The position numbers and the translations under genes are program-made. Under the pieces are notes generated by a model, which was not told the origin of the DNA, searched no databases, and worked only from the letters and a program-made list of their open reading frames with translations. Below, piece after piece: positions 1 through 7,483 of a stretch of DNA of 54,447 nucleotides (the stretch's first letter is position 1; every line of letters begins with the position of its first letter). The stretch comes from Lachnospiraceae bacterium (GTDB lineage Bacteria; Bacillota; Clostridia; Lachnospirales; Lachnospiraceae): assembly GCA_017536965.1 (NCBI GenBank), contig JAFWCK010000136.1:1-54447 (forward strand). Reading direction: 5' to 3'.

Positions 1-1
1 A

Positions 2-151
2 AAGGCTGAGAAGGGAAGAGTGGCGCTGGAATATGATTACAAAACCAGCGGCATCGACTACGATAAAGGATCTTTGCATCTGATCAGCGGACAGCACTAT
101 GTGCATGGCACAGATGAAGAGATCGAAAAGTGGATGAAAGATAGTCAATAA
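2..151 (+). CDS. C-terminal fragment of an unrecognised protein (5' end outside window)
   Basis: An open frame enters from the left edge (frame starting at base 2) and runs 49 codons to TAA at 149-151. The visible residues are hydrophilic and end in EEIEKWMKDSQ; no membrane segment or known motif is visible. It is followed after 22 bases by a clear rho-independent terminator, so it is the last gene of its transcript and separate from the opp operon. I do not recognise the family from this fragment. Confidence 0.6.
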   Translation, partial: KAEKGRVALEYDYKTSGIDYDKGSLHLISGQHYVHGTDEEIEKWMKDSQ

Positions 152-173
152 AGAAATCATTTCATAACATTTA

Positions 174-199
174 CGGGCGGGTTTTCCGCCCGTTTTTTT
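174..199 (+). terminator. Rho-independent terminator of the left-edge gene
   Basis: A 7-bp stem CGGGCGG/CCGCCCG (174-180 with 186-192), a loop of five bases and a run of seven T. It ends the transcript of the partial gene on the left. Confidence 0.9.
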
Positions 200-219
200 G
201 TGTAGTTAGTATACACTTT

Positions 220-248
220 TTCACAGTTGCGTTTTAATGAGATATAGT
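220..248 (+). promoter_or_regulatory. Probable sigma-A promoter of the opp operon
   Basis: TTCACA (220-225), 17 bases, then TATAGT (243-248), in a very AT-rich stretch between the upstream terminator and oppB. Match to consensus is good but not perfect (one mismatch in each box). Confidence 0.5.
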
Positions 249-313
249 ATAAAATTATTGAGCATTTTTTGCGCTTATTTTTTATATGATTTTTTAATAG
301 AAAAGAGAGAAAA

Positions 314-1270
314 ATGGATTCAAAAACACTGAAGTACATCCTGAAGCGGCTGCTTCTGGCGATCGTGACGCTGTGGATCATCATCACGATCACCTTCCTG
401 ATCATGCATGCCGTTCCGGGCAGTCCGTTTATCAAGCAGAAGGCGATCACACAGGCTACCATGGATGCGCTGAATGCAAAGTACGGGCTGGACAAACCGT
501 TGTTTCAGCAGTATCTGATCTACCTTGGCAATGCAGTCAGACTGGATTTTGGCGAGTCGATCTCTTATAAGGGACGTACTGTCATGAGCCTGATCGGACA
601 GGGATTTGCAACATCTGCATTCCTTGGCATTTGTGCTGCGATCATCGCACTGATCGTAGGACTTGCCTTAGGTTCCTGGGCTGCTACTCACAGAGGTAAA
701 TTTATTGACCAGGCAATTCTGGTTTTATCGACGGCATCTGTGTCGGTACCGTCCTTTGTCATAGGTGTCATACTCCTATGGTGTCTGACGGTCTGGTTGC
801 CAATCTTCCCGTCGGCGGGGCAGTCTGTCCTGAAAGTGTTTGCAGGACAGGGCAATTTTGCCGGCTTTATCCTGCCGATCATTTCCCTTGCACTTTATCC
901 GACAGCATATATCACAAGACTGACACGTTCTTCTATGCTGGATGCGTTAGGGCAGGATTATATCCGGACGGCACAGGCAAAAGGTGTCAGCAAGGGAAGC
1001 CTTATTTTTAAACACGCACTGAAAAACTCTCTGGCTCCTGTTATTTCTTATGCGGGTCCTATGATCGCCGGGATTATGACAGGCAGCTTTGTTGTAGAAA
1101 GTATCTTCTCGATCCCAGGCATTGGCGGGTATTTCATCAGCTCTATTAAAGCGTTGGACTATACCATGATCATGGGCACAACCATTCTGTTGTCCATCCT
1201 GATGCTACTGCTGAATCTGATCGCAGACATTCTGTATAAAGTCGTCGACCACAGGGTCGACCTGGCGTAG
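314..1270 (+). CDS. oppB: Oligopeptide/dipeptide ABC transporter permease, OppB/DppB type
   Basis: First permease of a peptide importer; it forms the membrane channel with the OppC-like protein encoded next. At 318 residues it has the normal family length. One N-terminal membrane helix (about 10-31) is followed by an extracellular segment with AKYGLDKPLFQQY (a family hallmark), then five helices in the BPD_transp_1 domain (about 95-310). The cytoplasmic coupling loop that contacts the ATPases, QAKGVSKGSLIFKHALKNSL, is at 221-240. The ATG at 314 sits after a weak purine-rich GAGAGA site. Sixteen bases separate it from oppC, and the B-C-D-F-A order is that of a standard opp operon. The substrate cannot be read from the permease. 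Confidence 0.95.
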   Translation: MDSKTLKYILKRLLLAIVTLWIIITITFLIMHAVPGSPFIKQKAITQATMDALNAKYGLDKPLFQQYLIYLGNAVRLDFGESISYKGRTVMSLIGQGFATSAFLGICAAIIALIVGLALGSWAATHRGKFIDQAILVLSTASVSVPSFVIGVILLWCLTVWLPIFPSAGQSVLKVFAGQGNFAGFILPIISLALYPTAYITRLTRSSMLDALGQDYIRTAQAKGVSKGSLIFKHALKNSLAPVISYAGPMIAGIMTGSFVVESIFSIPGIGGYFISSIKALDYTMIMGTTILLSILMLLLNLIADILYKVVDHRVDLA

Positions 1271-1286
1271 AGGGGAGGAGAAAGAT

Positions 1287-3053
1287 ATGAGTCAATATCC
1301 AAAGAAAAATCCTCTCAGCATGCAGCTGGATCTGTCTAAGTTTACGCTTGCTACAGAAGATGAAAAGAAAATGGCAGACCGCATGCGGGAAAGCACCAGC
1401 TTTTTCAAAGACGGCATGCGCCGCCTCCGCAAAAATGTGGTTTCGATGATCTGTCTGATCATTATCGTACTGCTGATCCTGATCGCGTTCGTTGTACCGC
1501 TGTTTTATCCTTATGATTATTCCACTTCATCCGCCAGCGTGGACAGTGTTTCTGCAAACTTCCTGGCGCCGATGAAATATTCTATCAAAGAGCAGATCCT
1601 GCGTTCCAAAAACGGTGTGTTTATCGGATGGAGCTATCCGCGTGCAACGCTGGAAGGCTATAAGGGACTGCCGGTCATCGATAGTCAGGAAAAACTGGAT
1701 GAAGTGAAAGAGTACTTTGTAACAGATCCGGTTAAGATCACCAATTCGAATGTGGAACTCTATGCTGTCTGGAGCGTAGATGAAAACGGCGACGGCATTG
1801 GAGATTTTGGTGCTGATCTGTTTGATTTCTCAGGTGCAAAAACCGTGGAAGCCAAGTCCTATCATATCACCTATGATCTGGATGGCGGAGAAGGAACCGT
1901 TCCGGTTGATGAAAACGATTATGTTCCAGAGGATGAAGTGATTCTCTCCAAGACAAATAAAGTGACAAAACCAGGTGCGGTCTTTGTTGCATGGTCTCTG
2001 GAAAAAGGTCTTCCGGTCCTGACAGCAGATAATTACAAGGAATATGAATCCAAGCTTGTCACAAAGGGGACAAATCTTACAAAAGATACCACGTTCTATG
2101 CAGTTTATGCACAGGATGAAAACGGGGACAGCGTAATTGATGGATTCCGTATCCAGACATCCTACGGCACCCCGAAACTGAATCGTTATAAACTTACCTA
2201 TAATAAGAACATGGGCGAGGGAGCCGCACCGATTGACAGCAATGTCTACGCACCAGGCTCCACAGCAATCCCGACTATGGATGTTAGCTTTACAAAACCG
2301 GTTAAATCCATTTTCCCGCATATTTTGGGAACAGATGAGATTGGCCGAGACTATGCGATCCGTGTTATCGTCGGTATGCGTATTTCGCTCCTGGTCGGTA
2401 TTATCGCAGCAGCTATCGTCGTGGTGATCGGTGTCCTTTACGGTGCTATTTCCGGTTATTTTGGCGGAAAAGTCGATATGGTCATGATGCGTGTCGTCGA
2501 TATTATTTACGCAATGCCTGATACCCTGATCATCATCCTTCTTTCCGTTTCGTTGAAAGACGTTATTATGAACACCTCGTTCTCCAAGGTGGCCGATAAG
2601 CTGGGCGGCGTCGGACTGGTCAGTATCCTGATCGTCTTCGCCCTTCTGTACTGGGTCGGTATGGCAAGACTGGTCAGAGGACAGGTCTTGTCCCTGCGTG
2701 AACAGGAATTTGTCCTTGCGGCAAAATCCATGGGTGTTTCTCCATTTAAGATCATTATCAAGCACATGCTGCCGAACTGTATTTCCGTTATCTTTATCAG
2801 CGCAGCACTGCAGATCCCGTCGGCAATCTTTACCGAGAGCTTCCTGAGCTTCCTGGGCATTGGTGTTTCGATCCCTATGCCAAGCTTGGGATCTTTGGCA
2901 TCGGATTACCGCGGACAGATGACGATTCCGGGAAGAGAATACCTCTTCATTATTCCGGCACTCGTCATCTTCCTGATCGTGCTTTCCCTGAACCTGTTAG
3001 GACAGGGTCTTCGTGATTCCTTCGATCCGAAGCTGAGGGAGGTGAGCAAATAA
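1287..3053 (+). CDS. oppC: OppC-type permease with a large extracellular InlB-repeat-like insertion
   Basis: Second permease of the peptide importer, 588 residues where OppC is normally about 300. The core is ordinary: cytoplasmic N-terminus, first helix at about 51-72, the conserved HILGTDEIGRD at 345-355, then the transmembrane domain with its coupling loop (LAAKSMGVSPFKIIIKHMLP). Between helix 1 and the core, residues about 78-340 are extra and should lie outside the cell. They hold two and a half degenerate repeats: ITYDLDGGEGTVPVDEN (194-210) is echoed by LTYNKNMGEGAAPIDSN (303-319), and LYAVWSVDENGDGIGD (158-173) by FYAVYAQDENGDSVID (270-285). The pattern resembles Listeria-Bacteroides/InlB B-repeats (Flg_new), and DENGDG is a dockerin-like calcium loop. 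Base composition and frame run smoothly through the insert, so this is not an assembly join. SD GGGAGGAG precedes the ATG. Confidence 0.92.
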   Translation: MSQYPKKNPLSMQLDLSKFTLATEDEKKMADRMRESTSFFKDGMRRLRKNVVSMICLIIIVLLILIAFVVPLFYPYDYSTSSASVDSVSANFLAPMKYSIKEQILRSKNGVFIGWSYPRATLEGYKGLPVIDSQEKLDEVKEYFVTDPVKITNSNVELYAVWSVDENGDGIGDFGADLFDFSGAKTVEAKSYHITYDLDGGEGTVPVDENDYVPEDEVILSKTNKVTKPGAVFVAWSLEKGLPVLTADNYKEYESKLVTKGTNLTKDTTFYAVYAQDENGDSVIDGFRIQTSYGTPKLNRYKLTYNKNMGEGAAPIDSNVYAPGSTAIPTMDVSFTKPVKSIFPHILGTDEIGRDYAIRVIVGMRISLLVGIIAAAIVVVIGVLYGAISGYFGGKVDMVMMRVVDIIYAMPDTLIIILLSVSLKDVIMNTSFSKVADKLGGVGLVSILIVFALLYWVGMARLVRGQVLSLREQEFVLAAKSMGVSPFKIIIKHMLPNCISVIFISAALQIPSAIFTESFLSFLGIGVSIPMPSLGSLASDYRGQMTIPGREYLFIIPALVIFLIVLSLNLLGQGLRDSFDPKLREVSK

Positions 3054-4051
3054 TGGCATTACTGGAAGTAAGAAATTTAAAAACGCAGTTCCCAACGGCT
3101 GCCGGTGTGGTAAAAGCGGTAGATGATGTTTCATTTGATCTGGAGAGAGGCGATGTATTAGGTATCGTTGGTGAGTCTGGCTCCGGAAAATCCGTGACTG
3201 CTTATTCCATCCTGCAGATCTTAACACCTCCGGGCATCATTGCAGGCGGAAGCATTAAATTTGACGGGCAGGAACTGGTCGGTGCAAAAGAAGACGTTCT
3301 CCGTCAGATCCGCGGAAATAAGATCAGTATTATTTTCCAGGACCCGATGACGAGCCTGAATCCGGTCTATACGATCGGTAATCAGCTGGTTGAGGCGATC
3401 ATGCTCCATACCAAGAGAAATAAACAGGAAGCAATTGAACGTGCGGCAGAACTGCTTGAACTGGTCGGTATCAACGATCCGAAGAAGAGACTGAAACAGT
3501 ATCCGTTTGAGCATTCAGGCGGTATGCGCCAGCGTGTTATGATCGCTATGGCACTTGCCTGTGAGCCTGATCTTCTGATCGCAGATGAACCAACCACCGC
3601 TTTGGACGTGACCATCCAGTCCCAGATCCTGGAACTGATGAAATCACTGCAGAAGCAGTTTAACATGGCAATCATCCTGATCACGCATGACCTTGGTGTC
3701 GTAGCAGGTATGTGCGATAAGATCAATGTCATGTATGCAGGCCGCCTGATCGAAAGCGGAACAGCAGACGATATTTTCTATAACCCGAAACATGAATACA
3801 CCAAAGGACTGTTAACATCCATCCCGAATATCGCAAACGATGATAAAGTCCGTCTGGAACCAATCGCAGGAACACCGGTCGATCTTCTGGTTATGCCGGA
3901 AGGCTGTGCATTTTCACCGCGCTGCAAAAACGCGATGAAGATCTGCCTGACGGAAAAACCGGAAGTGATGGATTTCGGCGGCGGCCACTGCGCTTCCTGC
4001 TGGATGAACGTTCTGGAAGAATATAAAAAATCGCAGAAGGAGGAGGAATAA
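3053..4051 (+). CDS. oppD: Oligopeptide ABC transporter ATP-binding protein OppD
   Basis: One of the two ATPases that power the peptide importer. Walker A GESGSGKS at 40-47, Q-loop in IIFQDPMTSLNPV, ABC signature HSGGMRQR, Walker B LLIADEPTTALD and H-loop LITHDLG are all intact. The C-terminal oligopeptide-transporter extension with the cysteine-rich segment (FSPRCKNAMKIC...CASC) is present. Length of 332 residues is normal. Its ATG shares one base with the oppC stop (TAATG), so translation is coupled; the SD GGAGG lies in the end of oppC. Confidence 0.96.
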   Translation: MALLEVRNLKTQFPTAAGVVKAVDDVSFDLERGDVLGIVGESGSGKSVTAYSILQILTPPGIIAGGSIKFDGQELVGAKEDVLRQIRGNKISIIFQDPMTSLNPVYTIGNQLVEAIMLHTKRNKQEAIERAAELLELVGINDPKKRLKQYPFEHSGGMRQRVMIAMALACEPDLLIADEPTTALDVTIQSQILELMKSLQKQFNMAIILITHDLGVVAGMCDKINVMYAGRLIESGTADDIFYNPKHEYTKGLLTSIPNIANDDKVRLEPIAGTPVDLLVMPEGCAFSPRCKNAMKICLTEKPEVMDFGGGHCASCWMNVLEEYKKSQKEEE

Positions 4052-4053
4052 AG

Positions 4054-5022
4054 ATGGAAGATAAATACCTCCTTACCGTTAAAGATTTAAAAATGTATTT
4101 TAACGTGAACTCCGGTCTGTTTTCTTCAAAACAATTGAAAGCGGTAGACGGTGTCACGTTCTCAATCAAAAAAGGAGAGACCCTTGGTCTGGTTGGGGAA
4201 TCCGGCTGCGGAAAGACAACAGTCGGCCGGTCCATCATGCATTTGTATAAACCGACGGGCGGCGAAATTATTTTCAATGACCGTTTGATCAAGAGCAATG
4301 CAGATATTAAATATCTCCGCAGTAAAATGCAGATGGTGTTCCAGGATCCGTATTCTTCACTGGATCCGCGTATGACGGTCGGCGACATCATCGGAGAACC
4401 TTTAGATGTTCATCACAAGGGATTATCTAAATCTGAGAAGAGCGACCGGATCAAAGAACTGATGGATTCCGTTGGACTTTCTTCAGAGCATGCTACCAGA
4501 TATGTACATGAGTTTTCCGGCGGACAGCGCCAGAGGATCGGTATTGCCAGAGCGCTTGCTATGGATCCGGATATGATCATCTGTGATGAGCCGGTGTCCG
4601 CACTGGACGTTTCTATTCAGGCACAGGTCATCAATATGTTTGAAGATCTGCAGCGGGATCGGGAACTGACCTATTTGTTTATCGCACATGATATTTCTGT
4701 CGTGAAGCATATCTCCGACAGGATCGCAGTTATGTATCTGGGCCGGATGGTAGAGATCGCAGATGCAAACGAGCTGTATCATGACCCGCGCCATCCGTAT
4801 TCGCAGTCCCTTCTTTCGGCTGTCCCGATTGCGGATCCGAAGGAAGAACGAGCACGCCAGAGGATCGTTCTGGAAGGCGATGTTCCAAGTCCTTTGAATA
4901 TGCCGAGCGGATGTCCGTTCCGGACCAGGTGCAAATATGCACAGCCAGACTGTGCTGAGGCTGCACCAGGACTGACCGAGATCTCACCGGGTCATTTTGT
5001 TGCCTGCCATCATCATTTGTAG
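4054..5022 (+). CDS. oppF: Oligopeptide ABC transporter ATP-binding protein OppF
   Basis: Second ATPase of the importer, 322 residues. Walker A GESGCGKTT at 48-56, Q-loop MVFQDPYSSLDPR, signature FSGGQRQRIG, Walker B MIICDEPVSALD and H-loop FIAHDIS are intact, with the C-terminal CPFRTRC...C motif of the family. It starts two bases after the oppD stop behind AGGAGGAG. A 150-base gap with its own promoter separates it from oppA. Confidence 0.96.
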   Translation: MEDKYLLTVKDLKMYFNVNSGLFSSKQLKAVDGVTFSIKKGETLGLVGESGCGKTTVGRSIMHLYKPTGGEIIFNDRLIKSNADIKYLRSKMQMVFQDPYSSLDPRMTVGDIIGEPLDVHHKGLSKSEKSDRIKELMDSVGLSSEHATRYVHEFSGGQRQRIGIARALAMDPDMIICDEPVSALDVSIQAQVINMFEDLQRDRELTYLFIAHDISVVKHISDRIAVMYLGRMVEIADANELYHDPRHPYSQSLLSAVPIADPKEERARQRIVLEGDVPSPLNMPSGCPFRTRCKYAQPDCAEAAPGLTEISPGHFVACHHHL

Positions 5023-5079
5023 GAGGATATCCCGGCAAAGAGACCCTTCAGGAGGCGTTATCTGCTTCTGGCATAATGA

Positions 5080-5134
5080 TTGATTTTCGGGCAGAAAAGG
5101 GTATATAATCGTGCCAAAGTATCGCCAGATACTT
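5080..5134 (+). promoter_or_regulatory. Promoter of oppA with a hairpin at the transcript start
   Basis: TTGATT (5080-5085), 18 bases, TATAAT (5104-5109). A perfect 7-bp inverted repeat AAGTATC-GCCA-GATACTT (5117-5134) begins about where the RNA would start. It could be a 5' stabilising stem or an operator. An extra promoter for the binding protein is common in opp operons, where OppA is needed in excess. Confidence 0.65.
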
Positions 5135-5172
5135 AAATAAATTTTTTGCAAAAGATTTAAGGAGGAAAAGCA

Positions 5173-6969
5173 ATGAAAAAATTACTGGCAGTGGTTCTGG
5201 CTGTTGCCGTAGTTGGATGCCTTGCAGCTTGCGGACAGAAACCTGCTCCTGCACCAGCTGGCTCTGGTTCTGGTTCTGCAGCACCGGTTGAGAAGGCAGT
5301 CAATGTCGGTTTAGAGGCAGTCTATGGACCAAACGGCGATCAGTTATGGAGCGCTTATGATGAGATCATCAAAAAAGTGAAAACAACTGCTGATATGACC
5401 GAGCGTGCTTCATACATGTATGAAGCAGAAAAATGGATCAAGGATACATGGACAATTCTTCCACTGTATTACTACACGAATCCATATCTTTGCAGCACAA
5501 GCCTGAAAGATTACATCTATTCACCACTTGGCTGGGTATCCTATAAGTACGCTTACATGGATACAGGTTTAGCAGACATCACAGTCAACTTCTCTTCTGA
5601 TCCGGAAACCATGGACCCGGCTCTGAACAGCTCTGTTGACGGCGCTGTTATGCTGACCAACTCCTTCGCAGGACTTTATGGTTATGACACAAACATGAAC
5701 ATCATTCCTGAGTGCGCAGAAGAAGTTGTTGCTCCGACAGCTCTTGACGGCGGAAAATATCAGTACGTCATCAAACTGAAAGATGGCCTGAAATGGTCTG
5801 ACGGGGTTGACATGAAAGCTTCTGATTTCGAGTACGCTTGGAAGAGAGCAGCTGATCCTGCAACCGCAGCTGATTATCAGTATATGTTCGATGTTATCGA
5901 TGGATATTCTGATGATGAGACCTGCAACCTGAACGTAACTGCTGATGATGCAGCAGGCACGATCACGATCGTAACCAGCGCTTACTGCGCATACTTCGAT
6001 CAGTTAATGGCATTCCCGACATACTTCCCGGTACGTAAGGATGTTGTTGAGAATGAAAGCTGGGCAACAAGTGCATCCACTTATGTTTCCAATGGTCCTT
6101 TCAGAATGAAAGACTGGACAGTTGGTTCTGAGATCGTGTTCGAAAAGAACCCGAACTACTGGGATGCAGCTAATGTAAAACTGAACTCTATTAAGTTCTT
6201 CCTGTCCAACGATGATGATGCTATCTACGCTAACTTCACAAACGGAACCATTCAGTACACCACGACAGTTCCTGTTTCTCAGATCCCTGTCCTGAAGGCT
6301 GATCCAACCCGTATGAACGTAGACTTCTTCATTGGCGACTACATTGGAACATACTTCTTAGAGGTGAACGTAAACTGGAGCTTCAAACCAGGTCTGGCAG
6401 TTACTTCCGATACAGCAGATGCTTGGGAAGGCTGGACACCGGCTCAGAACGCAGAAGTTCGTCACGCACTTGCACTTCTCATCGATCGTAACTACATCGT
6501 TGAGCAGGTTACTGCAGGCGGACAGCTTCCGGCATACGGATTCGTACCGGCAGGTATGGATGATGGAACCGGAACAGAGTTCAGAAGCAATGCCGACAAA
6601 TGGTGGAGCGTTGATCCGGCTGACTACGAAGCAAACAAAGCTGAGGCAGTTGAGATCCTGAAGAAATACTATACATTTGACGAAGCTACCGGCAAGTTCA
6701 CAGACTTCCCGAAATTCGAGTATAGTGCAAACCCGACATCCGGCAACCTGGCTATCTGTGCAGCTATCCAGGATATGTGGGATGACTACGGAATCGAAGT
6801 CGAAGTTGACCAGCGTGACTGGGCTGTTATCCAGACAGCACTTACCGCAGGTGACTTCACACTTTCCAGACTGGGCTGGATCGCTGACTACAACGATCCT
6901 GTAAACTTCCTGGAGATCCTTGTTTCCGCATCCGGTAACAACCATCCACACCTTGGAAGAGCACAGTAA
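5173..6969 (+). CDS. oppA: Oligopeptide-binding lipoprotein OppA, apparently circularly permuted
   Basis: Extracellular solute-binding protein (SBP_bac_5 family) of the opp importer, 598 residues. Signal peptide with lipobox LAAC, lipidated Cys20, then a Pro/Gly/Ser linker. Odd feature: residues about 58-130 (AYDEIIKKV ... RASYMYEAEKWI ... ILPLYYYTNPYL ... PLGWVSYKYAYMD) look like the segment that normally forms the C-terminal end of OppA. The canonical N-terminal start (ADITVNFSSDPETMDPALNS) only appears at 134. At the true C-terminus the protein stops straight after the conserved WIADYNDPVNFLEI ... GNNH, exactly where the YDxxI...PLYYYTNPYL part would follow. No downstream frame restores it. 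SD GGAGG is well placed before the ATG. A terminator follows. Confidence 0.9.
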   Translation: MKKLLAVVLAVAVVGCLAACGQKPAPAPAGSGSGSAAPVEKAVNVGLEAVYGPNGDQLWSAYDEIIKKVKTTADMTERASYMYEAEKWIKDTWTILPLYYYTNPYLCSTSLKDYIYSPLGWVSYKYAYMDTGLADITVNFSSDPETMDPALNSSVDGAVMLTNSFAGLYGYDTNMNIIPECAEEVVAPTALDGGKYQYVIKLKDGLKWSDGVDMKASDFEYAWKRAADPATAADYQYMFDVIDGYSDDETCNLNVTADDAAGTITIVTSAYCAYFDQLMAFPTYFPVRKDVVENESWATSASTYVSNGPFRMKDWTVGSEIVFEKNPNYWDAANVKLNSIKFFLSNDDDAIYANFTNGTIQYTTTVPVSQIPVLKADPTRMNVDFFIGDYIGTYFLEVNVNWSFKPGLAVTSDTADAWEGWTPAQNAEVRHALALLIDRNYIVEQVTAGGQLPAYGFVPAGMDDGTGTEFRSNADKWWSVDPADYEANKAEAVEILKKYYTFDEATGKFTDFPKFEYSANPTSGNLAICAAIQDMWDDYGIEVEVDQRDWAVIQTALTAGDFTLSRLGWIADYNDPVNFLEILVSASGNNHPHLGRAQ

Positions 6970-7022
6970 GAAAGTCTGATGAAACATCTTGCTTTTGGCA
7001 GGATGAATCGAAAAGTTATGAA

Positions 7023-7050
7023 AGCGGGAGCATACAGCTCCCGCTTTTTT
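7023..7050 (+). terminator. Rho-independent terminator after oppA
   Basis: Stem AGCGGGAG/CTCCCGCT (7023-7030 with 7038-7045), 7-base loop, then TTTTTT. Confidence 0.92.
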
Positions 7051-7078
7051 CTATCGAAAGCTGAGTTTGCTTTAAAGA

Positions 7079-7375
7079 GTCGGGCCTGAACCCCTGCAAA
7101 ACTCGTACAGGATCCAAAAACTTTTTTCGGTTGGATCCTAAATGTAATGTTTTTTATCTAGGCCCGACATTATTCTTGAAAAGTCGGGCCTGTGTTGAGA
7201 TTTGTCAGTTAAGGCCCGAAAAAAGGTTATTAAAGTCGGGCTTGAAAAGGAGTATCCTTCCACGGGCCCGAAAAATGCATTTATAATTCGGGCCTAAAAA
7301 GAGTTCCGCCTTTTTAGGCCCAAATGAAATCTACAAATTCGGGCTCAGATTAACAACACTGCTGACAGGCCCGAA
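7079..7375. repeat. Regular array of five inverted-repeat hairpins with TCGGGCCT/AGGCCCGA stems
   Basis: The 514 bases between oppA and the aminopeptidase hold no gene. After the terminator come five hairpins: 7079-7087/7160-7168 (9 bp), 7183-7191/7212-7219 (8 bp), 7236-7241/7266-7271 (6 bp plus inner AAGG/CCTT), 7290-7301/7310-7321 (12 bp), 7338-7344/7369-7375 (7 bp). Gaps between them are 14-16 AT-rich bases, and units 2-5 recur every 50-53 bp. Unit 1 is longer and contains a second perfect hairpin AGGATCCAA/TTGGATCCT (7109-7117/7131-7139). Stem bases are conserved while loops differ. On the + strand most right arms run into A-tracts, not T-tracts, so these are not terminators. Role unknown. 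Confidence 0.85.
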
Positions 7376-7483
7376 AAAAGAGGGCATTTAAGCTTAGAAT
7401 GCAATTGTTGACTGTGCCACTGTCACTTTGCAGCTGTTTATGATATAGTTAATCCAACATTAATAAAACGGAGGCTATTGAAA

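Noticed and set aside
1830-2765. 311-codon open frame on the - strand inside oppC
   Set aside because: It lies wholly within a well-supported gene, has no homologous look, is rich in His/Cys/Asp as antisense frames are, and lacks a ribosome binding site.
5173-6969. oppA as a pseudogene
   Set aside because: The frame is intact, with signal peptide, ribosome binding site, promoter and terminator, and only the segment order is unusual.
7079-7375. CRISPR array
   Set aside because: Units are palindromic and vary in stem and loop; there is no constant repeat with equal spacers and no cas gene nearby.
7408-7449. Promoter for the M18 aminopeptidase (TTGACT ... TATGAT/TATAGT)
   Set aside because: The boxes are 25 or 30 bases apart and no better -35 fits; a promoter is expected here but I cannot place it.
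6970-7483. Riboswitch or tRNA in the gap before the aminopeptidase
   Set aside because: No known riboswitch core, T-box or cloverleaf could be recognised; only the terminator and hairpin array are supported.
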